DNA of 64,000 nt from Chitinophagaceae bacterium UBA7600 (GCA_002478885.1 DLKC01000048.1:72518-136517), one strand, 5' to 3'; positions 43,889-53,559 are shown, counted from the first letter of the stretch. Made by a program: numbers and translations. The notes: generated from the sequence alone by a model not told the origin.

Positions 43889-46372
43889 TTATGATTTGCT
43901 AAATGTTATTTTTCCTTTTAAATTCTTTTCCTGCGCTATTGCCTCTTGTGACACGAATAATAGCTTATAATATTTTCCTGCCAGCCAGTCATCGATAAAA
44001 TCGTCGTAGTATTTACTGCCCGGGTTCCCGCTTTGCCCTCCCGGGTAAACGCCATAAGCGTTGATACCGGCAGTCATTTCTACCACCATACGCCAGCTTG
44101 GGCCGGTGAATTTCTTGTGGGCATTGATTATATTCTCTCCTCCGCCTGAGTAAAGGTCCATACGACTCAAAGCCGGTATGCGCAACAGGTGCCTGATGGC
44201 ACTCGACTTATAAGAAGTCCATTCCAGGTGATTGCTTTTCTCGATTCCTTTTAGTGTTATTACAGCTTTACTAAACGCCTTATTAATGCAATCGCTGTCG
44301 TTTTCCCTGGAAGGAGTAGTAATATCGTCAGCAAACATAAATGCAGAATCATGCTTCATGCCGTCGAGCAGGCTGCTTTCATCGGGCCATACCAGCGGAA
44401 GTTTGCTTTGGGCAAATTCATCGGCATAGGTAGTTGTCATCAGGCTGTCCCACCACACACCAAAAACAACCGGTCCCTGTTCTTTCGGATCATTGATAAG
44501 ATTCCAGTTTTTAAACAGGTCCAGGTATTTCTTTCCATCTGCGTCCAGGCTGCTCTCATTGATGTACTGCAACAGCAGCGGCCTGGCCATCTCCGCAAAA
44601 ACATTATAGTTGCTGGTCTGTAATTGCTGCATGTCTTCTGGTGTCACCTGCTGCATTTTTGAGAGGTTGCGATTGATAATGTAACCGCGGTAAACATAAA
44701 ACGCGCCACCACCATAGGTTGTCTGGTAATATGGATAAGATGTATCGTAGGGCATTTGGTTGGCACTACTTACAAAACCTCTTTGCGGGTTATGCATCAC
44801 CAGGTTGGCGCTGTCGGGAATATAGCCCCGCCACATATAGCTGCTGTCAAAACCAGGCATCACAAAATCACCCTGGCCTTTCCACTTCAGCGGAAATCTT
44901 CCTTGTTGCTTGATAGCTATGTCCCCCGCAACAGTAGCGAAGATCATATTTTGTGCAGGGCATTTATACGTGGAAACAGCATCAAGGTAGTCGCCGTAAT
45001 TTTTCGACTTATCCAGTTTATAAAAAGTTCTTATTTCATTGCTGCTGTCGTGCGCCAGCCAACGGCAGGCATAAGCTTTGCCCGACAGAAGCTTGTCGGG
45101 GTAACTGCGGTCATACATCACAGGTCCAAACACGGTCATGGCAATATGCTCGGTATCATCAGCCTTGTCTTTTATTTTAATCACCTCATCCCTGAAGGTG
45201 GTTTGCTTCCAGGTGCTGTCAAACCAGTATTCCTGCATGGTGCTGTCCTTGAATTTAATCTCGTAAAAATCACGCACATCGCGGCCTGAATTTGTAAAGC
45301 CAAAAGAACAACTGTCATTGAACCCAATGATAACGGTTGGTGCGCCGGGAAAGCTTACGCCGTAGGCATTGAAAGCAGGCGTCGATAATTGCAACTCGTA
45401 CCACAGCGAAGGGAGATTCAACCCAAGGTGAGGGTCATTACATAAAATGGGCTTCCCGCTTTTGGTCTTGCTTCCTGCAACTGCCCAGTTGTTGCTTCCT
45501 ACTCCCCTTTCCGGTTTGGGCTCCTGGCTGGCCGGCGCAGCGGTTTGCACAAAATGAAAATACAGGGAATCCGCATCCGCTGGCGGCATCGCCTTATCAG
45601 CTTTCGGAAATACCCTGCCTGAATCTAGCGATATGATCGGCACCGCCGAATCTCCGCTATAAGGGTATAGCAGGTCATATTGCTGTTTGGTAAAAACAGA
45701 CATCGCATTCGTGTGGGCAAAATCCTCTTCACCACCGGCAAGATCCCACGCCATGTATTTCAAAAACAAAGCAGATTTTAAATTGGTCCATGGTTCTGGT
45801 TTGTAATCGAGCAATTTGTATTCGAGCGGCATGCTGCTCTCATCCAACGTTTTAATATAGGCATTAACTCCGGCTGTATAAGCATCGCACACTGCTTTGG
45901 TTTCGGGGTCTGCCTCTATCGTAGCAATCGCATGCTCGGCTCCGTAAACCATACCTAGCCTCCTGAAAAACTTATCTACGCCAATAAAACTTGTCCCATT
46001 CACGGTGTCGCCCATGATTTCCGACAGCCTCCCGGCGGCCGCATAGGTTTGAAAATCCATTTGCCACAACCGGAACTTTGCATGCAGGTAGCCTTCAATA
46101 AAAAAGGCATCATGCTCATTATCTGCATAAACATGCGGCACAAGGCGGTCATCAAAATAAACGTTGCTGTTGCCTTGCAATTCATCCGACTTTATATCGG
46201 CACTAAAATCCGCATCAGTAGCTTCCGCGTTTTGCCAAAAACCCTTTTGAGGCGAAAGAAAATAACCAAGCCTTGGCGTTTTACTACCGCCGCCCAACGA
46301 TTGCCGGGTGTTCAATACCGTAATTAATGCAAGGGTTGATGCAGCAGTAATGATAAAATAAAGCAGTTTCAT
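43889..46372 (-). CDS. Penicillin acylase family N-terminal nucleophile hydrolase
   Basis: An 827-residue precursor of the Ntn-hydrolase family (penicillin G acylase / acyl-homoserine lactone acylase / cephalosporin acylase). After a membrane or signal segment (about 1-22) comes the alpha part with FDDRLVPHVYADNEHDAFFIEGYLHAKFRLWQMDF. The autocatalytic cut is expected before the Ser in RGVGSNNWAVAG near residue 300; that Ser becomes the nucleophile of the beta subunit. NDPHLGLNLPSLWYELQL and GFTNSGRDVRDFYEI follow as in family members. The enzyme cleaves amide bonds of acylated substrates in the periplasm; which ones (antibiotics, signal lactones, lipoamino acids) cannot be told. Confidence 0.92.
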   Translation of the reverse strand: MKLLYFIITAASTLALITVLNTRQSLGGGSKTPRLGYFLSPQKGFWQNAEATDADFSADIKSDELQGNSNVYFDDRLVPHVYADNEHDAFFIEGYLHAKFRLWQMDFQTYAAAGRLSEIMGDTVNGTSFIGVDKFFRRLGMVYGAEHAIATIEADPETKAVCDAYTAGVNAYIKTLDESSMPLEYKLLDYKPEPWTNLKSALFLKYMAWDLAGGEEDFAHTNAMSVFTKQQYDLLYPYSGDSAVPIISLDSGRVFPKADKAMPPADADSLYFHFVQTAAPASQEPKPERGVGSNNWAVAGSKTKSGKPILCNDPHLGLNLPSLWYELQLSTPAFNAYGVSFPGAPTVIIGFNDSCSFGFTNSGRDVRDFYEIKFKDSTMQEYWFDSTWKQTTFRDEVIKIKDKADDTEHIAMTVFGPVMYDRSYPDKLLSGKAYACRWLAHDSSNEIRTFYKLDKSKNYGDYLDAVSTYKCPAQNMIFATVAGDIAIKQQGRFPLKWKGQGDFVMPGFDSSYMWRGYIPDSANLVMHNPQRGFVSSANQMPYDTSYPYYQTTYGGGAFYVYRGYIINRNLSKMQQVTPEDMQQLQTSNYNVFAEMARPLLLQYINESSLDADGKKYLDLFKNWNLINDPKEQGPVVFGVWWDSLMTTTYADEFAQSKLPLVWPDESSLLDGMKHDSAFMFADDITTPSRENDSDCINKAFSKAVITLKGIEKSNHLEWTSYKSSAIRHLLRIPALSRMDLYSGGGENIINAHKKFTGPSWRMVVEMTAGINAYGVYPGGQSGNPGSKYYDDFIDDWLAGKYYKLLFVSQEAIAQEKNLKGKITFSKS

Positions 46373-46459
46373 GTATGGCTTTTAGTGCAATGAAAGTAGC
46401 AATAATAAGGAAAATAAAAATTTTTTGGTTCCGGGCTGCAGTACAGGCATTAAGCTTTG

Positions 46460-46479
46460 CTTGCGTCGCACGCTTGTGC
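46460..46479 (-). repeat. Dispersed repeat copy 18 (GCGACGC subtype)
   Basis: CTTGCGTCGCACGCTTGTGC, about three bases off the consensus, preceded by TTCCGGGCTGCAGTACAGGC, which resembles the flank of copy 21. Confidence 0.88.
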
Positions 46480-46537
46480 AGTTTCATCGCTGCTCAGCGT
46501 TGTAGCGTGCGCAGTATTGCCACCCAAAGTTACAGGC

Positions 46538-46557
46538 GTACAAGTGTGCGACGCAAC
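46538..46557 (+). repeat. Dispersed repeat copy 19 (exact consensus)
   Basis: GTACAAGTGTGCGACGCAAC, followed 25 bases on by GAGCCGGGCC. It faces copy 18 across 58 bases. Confidence 0.96.
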
Positions 46558-46693
46558 AACAGCCACGTTGATAACCGTGAGCCGGGCCCCAAAAATGCAA
46601 ATGCGCTGTTGGCAAAACGGGCAAAACAGCAATAATAACCTCCATATTGAAAGAGGAGTCATTACCTTCAGGAGAAAATTTTAAACCAGCTTT

Positions 46694-47779
46694 ATGAGGT
46701 CCCTCTTCTTCTGTAGCCTGCTTTTACTATGTGTTGCCAATACATTCAGTCAGCATGCCGTTTCGCAAAAACTTGATGCGCTATTTAGTAATGTATTTAA
46801 TCCGGCTGAACCCGGCGGCGCCGTACTGATCGTAAAAAATGGAACCGTCATTTATAAAAATGCTTTCGGGGTGGCAGACCTTAACACAAAAAAGAAAATA
46901 ACCACGCAATCGCTGTTTAATGTTGGCAGCATCAGCAAAACATTCGTCGCTTACGGTATTTTAAACCTCGCAAAAGAAGGAAAGCTTTCGCTCGATGATG
47001 ACATTGAAAAATATTTCCCCGGCTTTAAAAATCCTGCCCTGGCAAAGCAGGTGAAAATATACAACCTGCTTACCCACACAAGCGGCCTCCCTGACAACAG
47101 GCACCCTTATGACGACAGCATTTTTTATCTTACCGCAAACGATGCGCAAAACTGGGCGCCTATCATGCAAAATGATACACTCGAATTTGCACCGGGAACA
47201 CATTGGAACTATTCCAACCCGGCATTCAACGGACTCGCACTAATTATAGAGAAGATCACAGGTAAAAAATGGCAGGACTATATTACTGCCCTCATCTACA
47301 AACCATCAGGCATGAAACATTCCACCATTACCGATGGTGCGCATCCTGAAAATGGCGTAACACATGGATACATCATCGATGGAAACGGGAAGTGGGCCGA
47401 AAGAGATTATGGCGAAGAACCAACGTTTTGTGCAGCGGGTAACGGCGGCATTTGGAGCAGCGTGGAAGAACTCTGGAAGTACGAACAGGCCATACAGCGT
47501 TGCACATTTCTCGATAGCACCTGGATTAACAAATCAAGAACGGTTTATCCTATGCCAGGATGGAAAGACACAACCGCTCCTTTTATGGGGCTTTCATGGT
47601 TCATTTATGGCGAGGGCAGAGATAAATTCATCGGCCATACCGGTTCTCAGGGCGGTTTCATCAGCGACTACGTATGGCTGCCCGGCAATCAAATATTTTA
47701 CGTGCTGCTATGCAACACGCCAAAACCCATTCTTGATATAAGAAAAGAAGTGCTCGACCTGGTGGAAGAGCATAATTGA
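46694..47779 (+). CDS. Serine hydrolase of the beta-lactamase/PBP-like family
   Basis: A 361-residue exported protein (signal peptide about 1-19, ending TFSQ) with the class C beta-lactamase/D-Ala-D-Ala peptidase fold. The nucleophile motif SxxK is S-I-S-K in FNVGSISKTFVAYGIL near residue 80, the second motif YxN is YSN in HWNYSNPAFNGLALI near 173, and the third motif appears as HTGSQGGF near 315. These proteins act on peptidoglycan peptides, esters or other substrates; only a minority hydrolyse beta-lactams, so a resistance function should not be assumed. It is divergent from the penicillin acylase gene. Confidence 0.9.
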   Translation: MRSLFFCSLLLLCVANTFSQHAVSQKLDALFSNVFNPAEPGGAVLIVKNGTVIYKNAFGVADLNTKKKITTQSLFNVGSISKTFVAYGILNLAKEGKLSLDDDIEKYFPGFKNPALAKQVKIYNLLTHTSGLPDNRHPYDDSIFYLTANDAQNWAPIMQNDTLEFAPGTHWNYSNPAFNGLALIIEKITGKKWQDYITALIYKPSGMKHSTITDGAHPENGVTHGYIIDGNGKWAERDYGEEPTFCAAGNGGIWSSVEELWKYEQAIQRCTFLDSTWINKSRTVYPMPGWKDTTAPFMGLSWFIYGEGRDKFIGHTGSQGGFISDYVWLPGNQIFYVLLCNTPKPILDIRKEVLDLVEEHN

Positions 47780-47817
47780 CCTGCTGTTTGTGTGAACGAG
47801 GGATTCAAAACCAGTAA

Positions 47818-48774
47818 CTAAAATTGTAACAGTTCCGCTTGCTTTGGAAACACCAGTTTCAAACGCAGATTGTTTTCATTTTGCAGCTCTTGTCTTATCA
47901 ATGCGTCACCTCGTTCCGATGGCTTTACATGCGTGATAACGACAGGAACTTTTTGCAGGTTCTCAACAGCACATAAACCGGCAAGCCGGCTCATTTCACT
48001 CATGAGTAACCTGGGCGTAAGATGCCCGAACAAGAGTTTTTCGGGTTGTTCGTTGTCAAAAGACACCTCAATAAAAATAGCTTTCAACTGGCCTGCCTTT
48101 ATTAACGGTGAAACAGCCTGCCATAAGACATTTAAGTTAGTGCTATGTTCAACCGTATCGGCGCCGGTATCGCCGAGATACAAAAGATAATTTTCGCTGC
48201 TGTTGATGAGAAACGCCGTGCTTTCATAAGGTGTGGAATGACTGAGCGTAAAGGCCTTTACCGACATGCCGGTATTACCCAGTGCTGTACTCACCTGCGG
48301 CCCGAGCGTTACATAATGATATTTTTTAAGCATAGGCTTTTCACCGGCATCGCCGAAATTGGCCCAGCTTTCCCAACTGAAATAGTGCTTTTGCAATGCG
48401 TTTATTGTAGCGGTTGTTCCGTAAATATTTTTCGCAGTGTCTGCCGGCGAATTCATGATTAAACCAGCAACATGATCGAGGTGCGGATGTGAAATAAGAT
48501 AGCCTTTGATGCTATTTTTTAAGACGGCTATTGCGGGTTGTTTAAACAATCCGTTATCCACGGCTTTCTGAATTCCGTCATAAACGGTGCCTGCATCTAA
48601 ACAAACATATTGCTCCGTACCTTCCACGGCAAGCATATACGCCGAGAGATTGCCTTCATCGAGCCCGCCTTTAACCCCAAGCGGTATTACCTTAAATGAA
48701 GAGGCATGTTGCTGTGCATAAACGTTGCCGGCGACCGCCAAAAATGCCAGGAGTAAAATGAGGAGGGCTTTCAT
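47818..48774 (-). CDS. Class II cyclic-nucleotide phosphodiesterase, exported
   Basis: A 318-residue protein with a signal peptide (about 1-20, ending VYAQ) and a metallo-beta-lactamase fold of the PDEase_II type, which hydrolyses 3',5'-cyclic AMP or GMP. The signature lies in YLISHPHLDHVAGLIMNSP near residues 92-110, with GGLDEGNLSAYMLA and VCLDAGT before it and LYLGDTGAD and AIFIEVSFDNEQPEKLLFGHLTP after it. The export signal places it in the periplasm, as for the Vibrio CpdP type. No cyclase gene is near. A -7 element (TATTTTTG, minus strand, 48795-48802) lies 20 bases upstream. Confidence 0.88.
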   Translation of the reverse strand: MKALLILLLAFLAVAGNVYAQQHASSFKVIPLGVKGGLDEGNLSAYMLAVEGTEQYVCLDAGTVYDGIQKAVDNGLFKQPAIAVLKNSIKGYLISHPHLDHVAGLIMNSPADTAKNIYGTTATINALQKHYFSWESWANFGDAGEKPMLKKYHYVTLGPQVSTALGNTGMSVKAFTLSHSTPYESTAFLINSSENYLLYLGDTGADTVEHSTNLNVLWQAVSPLIKAGQLKAIFIEVSFDNEQPEKLLFGHLTPRLLMSEMSRLAGLCAVENLQKVPVVITHVKPSERGDALIRQELQNENNLRLKLVFPKQAELLQF

Positions 48775-48794
48775 TCCGATGTTTGTTTAGGCTA

Positions 48795-48802
48795 CAAAAA
48801 TA
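48795..48802 (-). promoter_or_regulatory. -7 promoter element of the phosphodiesterase gene
   Basis: TATTTTTG on the minus strand, a perfect TAnnTTTG match, 20 bases before the start codon. Confidence 0.55.
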
Positions 48803-48938
48803 GAGCGGCTGCATTAACCTGCGCTATAAAAGCCACGTGATGTATTAACCATATAAGCGCACAAAACTTGACAAGCCGGCATAACGCGCAATAAAAGATA
48901 AACAGCGATCGCAAAGCCGGGACCAAAATGTTGCCCTG

Positions 48939-51239
48939 CTATTGCTTGATGAGCACAATTTTCGCCCGTGAAAAATCGTAGGCCGCATTGAGCATATCGA
49001 GCAACTGCTGCCATTGCTCTGCCTTGAACATGGCAGCCTTGTAAGTCTTGGTAACATCAATGATAACGATGTTGTTTTCGAGCTTTGCCATGCTGATAAA
49101 ATCTCCGCAACTATTGCTCACATTTTTATTCAGTGGCTCAAAGCCGGCGGCTTTATAACCTGCAGGTACTGGCATTTCAATATGCCAGTTGATCTTGCGT
49201 GCATAACGAACGTCAATCGGATAGCTGCGGTTCTTCTGCGCGTCTTTATCAATACGTGTCTGGCCGCCGATAAGACCCGGCAACGCAATAACAATATCTT
49301 CGCCCGCAAACGAACTTGTATTCGCCAGCGTGAATTTTTCGCTGTAAGAGAGATTTTGTTTGCGGTAGTTCCTGCCGTCGTTCAGCATCTGGAAATTATC
49401 ATAATTACTGATTTCAAAACCAAGGTCGTTTTCTTCAACCGCCGTCATGTAATCTGGCTTGCTTTTTTCTTTCCATTCTTTCTTGGTTTTATTAAACTGG
49501 TCGATTCTGATGTTGGTAGTTCTTTCATCCAGCCCCTCCCACATGCTTTCGCCATCGTAATTGCGGCAATCGGTTTCTATGAATGGAGTATAAGCGATCG
49601 CATCATCGATCATGCCGCTCTTCGAAAGGTTTTTTGCTTCTATGCTTTTTACCAGCACCAGGTCCTCTTTTTTCACTGGCTCCAGCGCAGCCTTAATGTT
49701 TATCCTGAGCAGATTGTCATCGGCAGTGCCTGTCGGGATACTGTTTTTTGAAAAAGCGGTCTTCTCATTATTGTAGGGAAACGAGATGCATTCATTCCCC
49801 GAAAGATAAAACGGCACTTCGCCCGGGTTTAAATGCTCATCGGGATTAACCAGCAGCTTGCCTTTGTACCTCAGCGACCACGACAATTCATTGCTGAATG
49901 CGAGATTCTGAATATTTGTTCTCGTGTTGTAAGGTGTTACAACAACTTCATGATCGATCTTTTTTTCTTCCAGTAATCCCGAAAGAATTTTTGCGAAAGC
50001 GTAATCGCCCCAATGTTCACGAAGCGTTGCAGACCGGATCGTATAATATGCCTTCTGCACATATTCGTCATCGCCGGCATCAGTGATGTTGCGTTTTTTC
50101 AATATTTTATAAATGGTTTTCACGTTGTCATCCACACTTCCGTCAACGCCAGCCATATAACTTCCTGTATTGGTGATCTTGCCCGGATGAAACCAGAGTG
50201 TTTTTGCCTGGGAGGCGAGTGCGTCGGGACTCAACTCCTTCTTCATTGCATCTTCATTATCAAACCACAAAAAATCGCGGCTGTTGTTCTTTGCGTACAG
50301 CACCTGGAATTTCACCAAAGGCATTTCCAGGTATTGGTTCACATAATCGGTGGTTTTGTTTTTCTCGCGATACTGGTCGTCGCTCCAGCGGTATATTTTT
50401 TTCCCGGCTTTCTCAACGGTGGTAAATGCTGGTGCTCCCTTCAACGCTTTGTATGCAATGTAATAATTATCATTTTCAGAGATCACTTCAATGGATTGAT
50501 GCGCCACAGCCAATTCCCTGTTACATAAATAGTAGACTGGTTCAAACTCTTTATAGTCGGGGTTGTGGTAATAGGTCTGCGTATTCAGGTGTGTGAATTC
50601 GTACTCGATTACGTCGCCTGGCTCCAGGTCAGAGATAGGGATTTTATAATAGCCCGACCCGTTACCATGGGAAATGCCTGCATCAGTATAACCACTGAAT
50701 ATATTTGGTACAGAGCCATAGTCATTGACTCTTATGGCATCGGCCGGGTTTATCGGTTGAATTACGCCGCCGCTCTTCAACACCCTGGCGGCGAAACCGT
50801 CACCCTCTCCCGCCAGCCGGAAGTAAATGACAGAGTATTGTTCAATGGCATAATTATCACGCAACAATATTTTACGTCGTTCCGTTTCCTGCACAAGTAT
50901 CTGGTTCTTGTTATAAGCGTTCGCCATGTACAACGACGTGCCAAGCGTAACCGGTGCAAACAATATTCCTAACAGGTTACGGCCCACAACTTTCCCCGCA
51001 CTAACGCCCTGTTTATCGAAGCTAAAACTTGTTTTTTGGCTTAGGATAACAGCACTTTCATTCTGCCATTTGCTGTCAGATGTGGCTTTATTTTTAAAAT
51101 CATCATCTTCTTGTAACAGAGGGTTATCCTTCATATTCTTTTGCAGCAGGTCAAGACTTTGCTGCGAAATATGTTTCTGGCTTTGTGCTGCAAAACTTAC
51201 GCTTAGAAGGGCCAATAAAAAGAGCACTGACTTTTTCAT
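48939..51239 (-). CDS. DUF3857 protein with degenerate transglutaminase-like core
   Basis: A 766-residue exported protein (signal peptide 1-20, ending AQSQ). It has a DUF3857-type beta-rich region (about 130-330: ISDLEPGDVIEYEFTH) and a transglutaminase-like core. Where the neighbouring paralogue has the catalytic segment YGDCKG, this one has WGDYAF near 445, and the His of NHAISVL is Glu in NELSWSL. The Cys-His pair is thus gone and the domain is probably non-catalytic. It follows the intact paralogue by 24 bases in one operon. A long C-terminal beta-rich segment (about 560-766) follows. A structural or regulatory partner role is inference. Confidence 0.8.
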   Translation of the reverse strand: MKKSVLFLLALLSVSFAAQSQKHISQQSLDLLQKNMKDNPLLQEDDDFKNKATSDSKWQNESAVILSQKTSFSFDKQGVSAGKVVGRNLLGILFAPVTLGTSLYMANAYNKNQILVQETERRKILLRDNYAIEQYSVIYFRLAGEGDGFAARVLKSGGVIQPINPADAIRVNDYGSVPNIFSGYTDAGISHGNGSGYYKIPISDLEPGDVIEYEFTHLNTQTYYHNPDYKEFEPVYYLCNRELAVAHQSIEVISENDNYYIAYKALKGAPAFTTVEKAGKKIYRWSDDQYREKNKTTDYVNQYLEMPLVKFQVLYAKNNSRDFLWFDNEDAMKKELSPDALASQAKTLWFHPGKITNTGSYMAGVDGSVDDNVKTIYKILKKRNITDAGDDEYVQKAYYTIRSATLREHWGDYAFAKILSGLLEEKKIDHEVVVTPYNTRTNIQNLAFSNELSWSLRYKGKLLVNPDEHLNPGEVPFYLSGNECISFPYNNEKTAFSKNSIPTGTADDNLLRINIKAALEPVKKEDLVLVKSIEAKNLSKSGMIDDAIAYTPFIETDCRNYDGESMWEGLDERTTNIRIDQFNKTKKEWKEKSKPDYMTAVEENDLGFEISNYDNFQMLNDGRNYRKQNLSYSEKFTLANTSSFAGEDIVIALPGLIGGQTRIDKDAQKNRSYPIDVRYARKINWHIEMPVPAGYKAAGFEPLNKNVSNSCGDFISMAKLENNIVIIDVTKTYKAAMFKAEQWQQLLDMLNAAYDFSRAKIVLIKQ

Positions 51240-51263
51240 CTGATTATCTTGGAATAAAGGGAA

Positions 51264-53207
51264 TTATTTTGTTTCTATACTTATACTGTTCCTGTTGTAT
51301 TCTTTTATCTGGTTTAAAAAGTCTTTCCATGCCTGGAAATCTTTCGGGTAGATAACAGGGTCAGCCATCTCAAGTTTCTTACTCAGGGTTATCGTATTGC
51401 CATTCTGCTGGTAAGAAGCCTCGGCAACATTGTCTTTATATTTTGCAGCTAATGGTTTGGGTAATGACTTTACTTTGGATGCCCCGGGAATAGTCAGTAC
51501 CACTTCATCATTTGTACTGAACAATGCATCCATATCGAATGGCGTTTGACGGTCTTTCCCCGGGTAAAAACCGGTAATCGTTGCGGGAAAGAAATCAATG
51601 CCGAAATAAGCAAAACTGTCGGTGCTGGTGATCTCATTTTCCACCACAACATCTCCCTCTAATTTCAGGGGTATATCGCGGTTCCTGAAATCAGTAACAC
51701 TCACGTTGCTTACATCGGTGTTATTTTCTTTTATCTCCAGCAGACTTTTGATAAAGTCTTTTCTTTTTTCTGCGGGTATGTTATTATACACATAGTGAAA
51801 AAGGCTTTTCGCTGAGCCGTTAAAAGTAAGCGCGATATGACCTGTTATTTTCCCATTGTCCAGTTTAAGTGTTGCTTTGGTTATGATCTGGTTGTCGTCG
51901 ATCTTTGCGTCGGGCACTTTCTCTGTTTTATACGTATCACCGTTCTGTACCAACACTGTCTTACCCTGTATGCGGTAGGCGTCCGTACCAAAAGCGCCGT
52001 ACTTTTCTGTACCGTCGATAAAATAGGTCTTGCCTTTTAAATATAAAACGGAAATAGCGTGATTGGCTGCGCATAACGACTTTACATCTTTTATATCGTA
52101 AGGTATGTCCTTGGTACCTATCCACGCGAAATGGGCATCAAAACCGGCAAGTTTCAGCATTTCTGTCAACAGGTTTGCCATCCCCTTGCAATCGCCGTAT
52201 TTATTTTTGTAAACTTCCTGTACCGTTTGCGGAATAAACCCTGCATAACCTTCTTCATAAGCGATATACCTGATATTATCCTGAACCCAGTAATAAATTG
52301 ATTTTACTTTGTCCTCATCACTTGTTTTGCCTTCGGTAAGCCGGGCAACAGTAGCCTTCAACGGGCTGTCATCATTCTTTGCATTTTTGTACAGGTAATT
52401 GTACCATGCATACACATCGTCGAGTGTATTAAAACCATTGTAATCTTTTTTGTCGGCCGTAAATTGCTGAACCGTGATAACAAGATGTGGCAGGTAAAAC
52501 GGTCTGGCAAGCGACGACGGCTCTTGTTTAATGGAAGGCAGGTCGTTGGCTGTATAGGTGATCACACTAATGCCATTCTTGTCTTCTTTAACTGTTTTCG
52601 TAATAGTATACCCCGCAAAATTCATTTCCTTTATGTCAAGCTTTAACCACGACGGCACTCTGAAACTTACCGACATATTCTTTACGGCAATACTCTGGTG
52701 AAAAAAAACACGGGTAAGGTATTTTGCGTCGGTATAACGGTAGTTGTACGTAAACCTGCAACGCTGGCCTTGTTCCTGCGCCGTAAAACCATAGAACAGT
52801 CCATAATTATCATCAATAAAAACCTCGTCGCTTGATAACGAAATTCTTGCCGGCGGATATTTCTGACTTTTGAATTTGCCTTTGTTCAATACTTCGAAAT
52901 CATAGTCATCCACTACCATAAAATTGTTGTACGGTAGCAGGTAGCCGATCTCAGTATTGTCTTCGGTAGAAACCATTTCCACATCGCCTTTTTCCGATGC
53001 GGCTACCACAGGCATTTTGTCAATGCCTTTTGCTACTGCAAAATCGAATTGCTTGTTTACAAGATATGCGCCGTAGTCGGCATCTTTATCAATACGCCTG
53101 ATAAATCCAGCCTGGGTATATCCTTCTTCATCTGCTGTCTGCGTTTGCGCCTGTATTGCAAGCGGCGCGAAAAATAAAAGGGCCAGGGCAATAACGGAAT
53201 ACTTCAT
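51264..53207 (-). CDS. DUF3857 and transglutaminase-like domain protein
   Basis: A 647-residue exported protein (signal peptide about 1-20, ending IQAQ) with an N-terminal DUF3857 beta-domain (about 40-240) and a transglutaminase-like fold (about 270-400). The catalytic triad is visible: Cys in NKYGDCKGMANLLTEML, His in ANHAISVLYLKGKTYFID and Asp in FIDGTEKYG. The C-terminal part (about 430-640) is a beta-rich DUF3858-like region. In Bacteroidota such proteins often occur in pairs; here the second gene encodes a paralogue without the catalytic residues. Peptidase or crosslinking activity is possible; the substrate is unknown. Confidence 0.88.
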   Translation of the reverse strand: MKYSVIALALLFFAPLAIQAQTQTADEEGYTQAGFIRRIDKDADYGAYLVNKQFDFAVAKGIDKMPVVAASEKGDVEMVSTEDNTEIGYLLPYNNFMVVDDYDFEVLNKGKFKSQKYPPARISLSSDEVFIDDNYGLFYGFTAQEQGQRCRFTYNYRYTDAKYLTRVFFHQSIAVKNMSVSFRVPSWLKLDIKEMNFAGYTITKTVKEDKNGISVITYTANDLPSIKQEPSSLARPFYLPHLVITVQQFTADKKDYNGFNTLDDVYAWYNYLYKNAKNDDSPLKATVARLTEGKTSDEDKVKSIYYWVQDNIRYIAYEEGYAGFIPQTVQEVYKNKYGDCKGMANLLTEMLKLAGFDAHFAWIGTKDIPYDIKDVKSLCAANHAISVLYLKGKTYFIDGTEKYGAFGTDAYRIQGKTVLVQNGDTYKTEKVPDAKIDDNQIITKATLKLDNGKITGHIALTFNGSAKSLFHYVYNNIPAEKRKDFIKSLLEIKENNTDVSNVSVTDFRNRDIPLKLEGDVVVENEITSTDSFAYFGIDFFPATITGFYPGKDRQTPFDMDALFSTNDEVVLTIPGASKVKSLPKPLAAKYKDNVAEASYQQNGNTITLSKKLEMADPVIYPKDFQAWKDFLNQIKEYNRNSISIETK

Positions 53208-53449
53208 TTGCTGCGAAAGGTTGAAGGTGCAAAAAATTGGCCCGAAATTACAGCATCACTGCTTTTCAGGAATATTTATTTCATCAGTGGTAATCGAAAC
53301 TCGTCGTGCATAACTGCTTTTACCCGGGCTGCAGTGGCATCGCCTTTTCGCAGCGGCATACAAACCGGTACGACCCGAGTTCGAAAGCCATTGATCGTTG
53401 CTGTAATGGCTTTCAGCCCTTTCTGTGTTTGCTCGTGAAAGACCCACCT

Positions 53450-53469
53450 GTACAAGTGTGCGACGCAAC
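53450..53469 (+). repeat. Dispersed repeat copy 20 (exact consensus)
   Basis: GTACAAGTGTGCGACGCAAC, followed by AAAAGCTTCATGC and then CTGCCGGGC, close to the overall consensus of the flank. Confidence 0.96.
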
Positions 53470-53507
53470 AAAAGCTTCATGCTTATTTAACTGCCGGGCA
53501 AAAAAAC

Positions 53508-53530
53508 ACCCACGCTTTTTTAGCATGGGT
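53508..53530 (-). terminator. Intrinsic terminator of the small helical protein gene
   Basis: On the minus strand ACCCATGC pairs with GCGTGGGT (one mismatch) around TAAAAAA and is followed by GTTTTTTTG. It lies 30 bases after the stop codon. Confidence 0.85.
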
Positions 53531-53559
53531 ATATAGATTTAACGGTTAACGGGTGAATA

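Larger units (their letters stand above)
46373..46693. other. Divergent intergenic region with an inverted repeat pair
   Basis: A 321-base spacer between two divergent hydrolase genes. Dispersed repeats 18 and 19 lie in it with GTAC ends facing. A short ORF on the minus strand covers it but is formed by the repeats. No promoter could be fixed. Confidence 0.5.
53208..53559. other. Intergenic region with dispersed repeat and terminator
   Basis: This 352-base spacer should hold the promoter of the DUF3857 operon at its left end. It also holds repeat copy 20 (53450-53469) and the terminator of the small helical protein gene (53508-53530). Nothing else was recognised. Confidence 0.55.

Noticed and set aside
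46450..46684. Short ORFs across the repeats that share the peptide VQVCDAT or VQECDAT
   Set aside because: The shared peptide is only the translation of the 20-bp repeat in one frame; the ORFs otherwise have nothing in common, lack good starts and lie in spacers.
46694..47779. Class C beta-lactamase (antibiotic resistance)
   Set aside because: Only fold-level motifs (SxxK, YxN) are present; most proteins of this type in Bacteroidota are peptidases or esterases.
47818..48774. Metallo-beta-lactamase resistance gene
   Set aside because: The motif SHPHLDHVAGL and the overall layout fit class II cyclic-nucleotide phosphodiesterase, not a lactamase.
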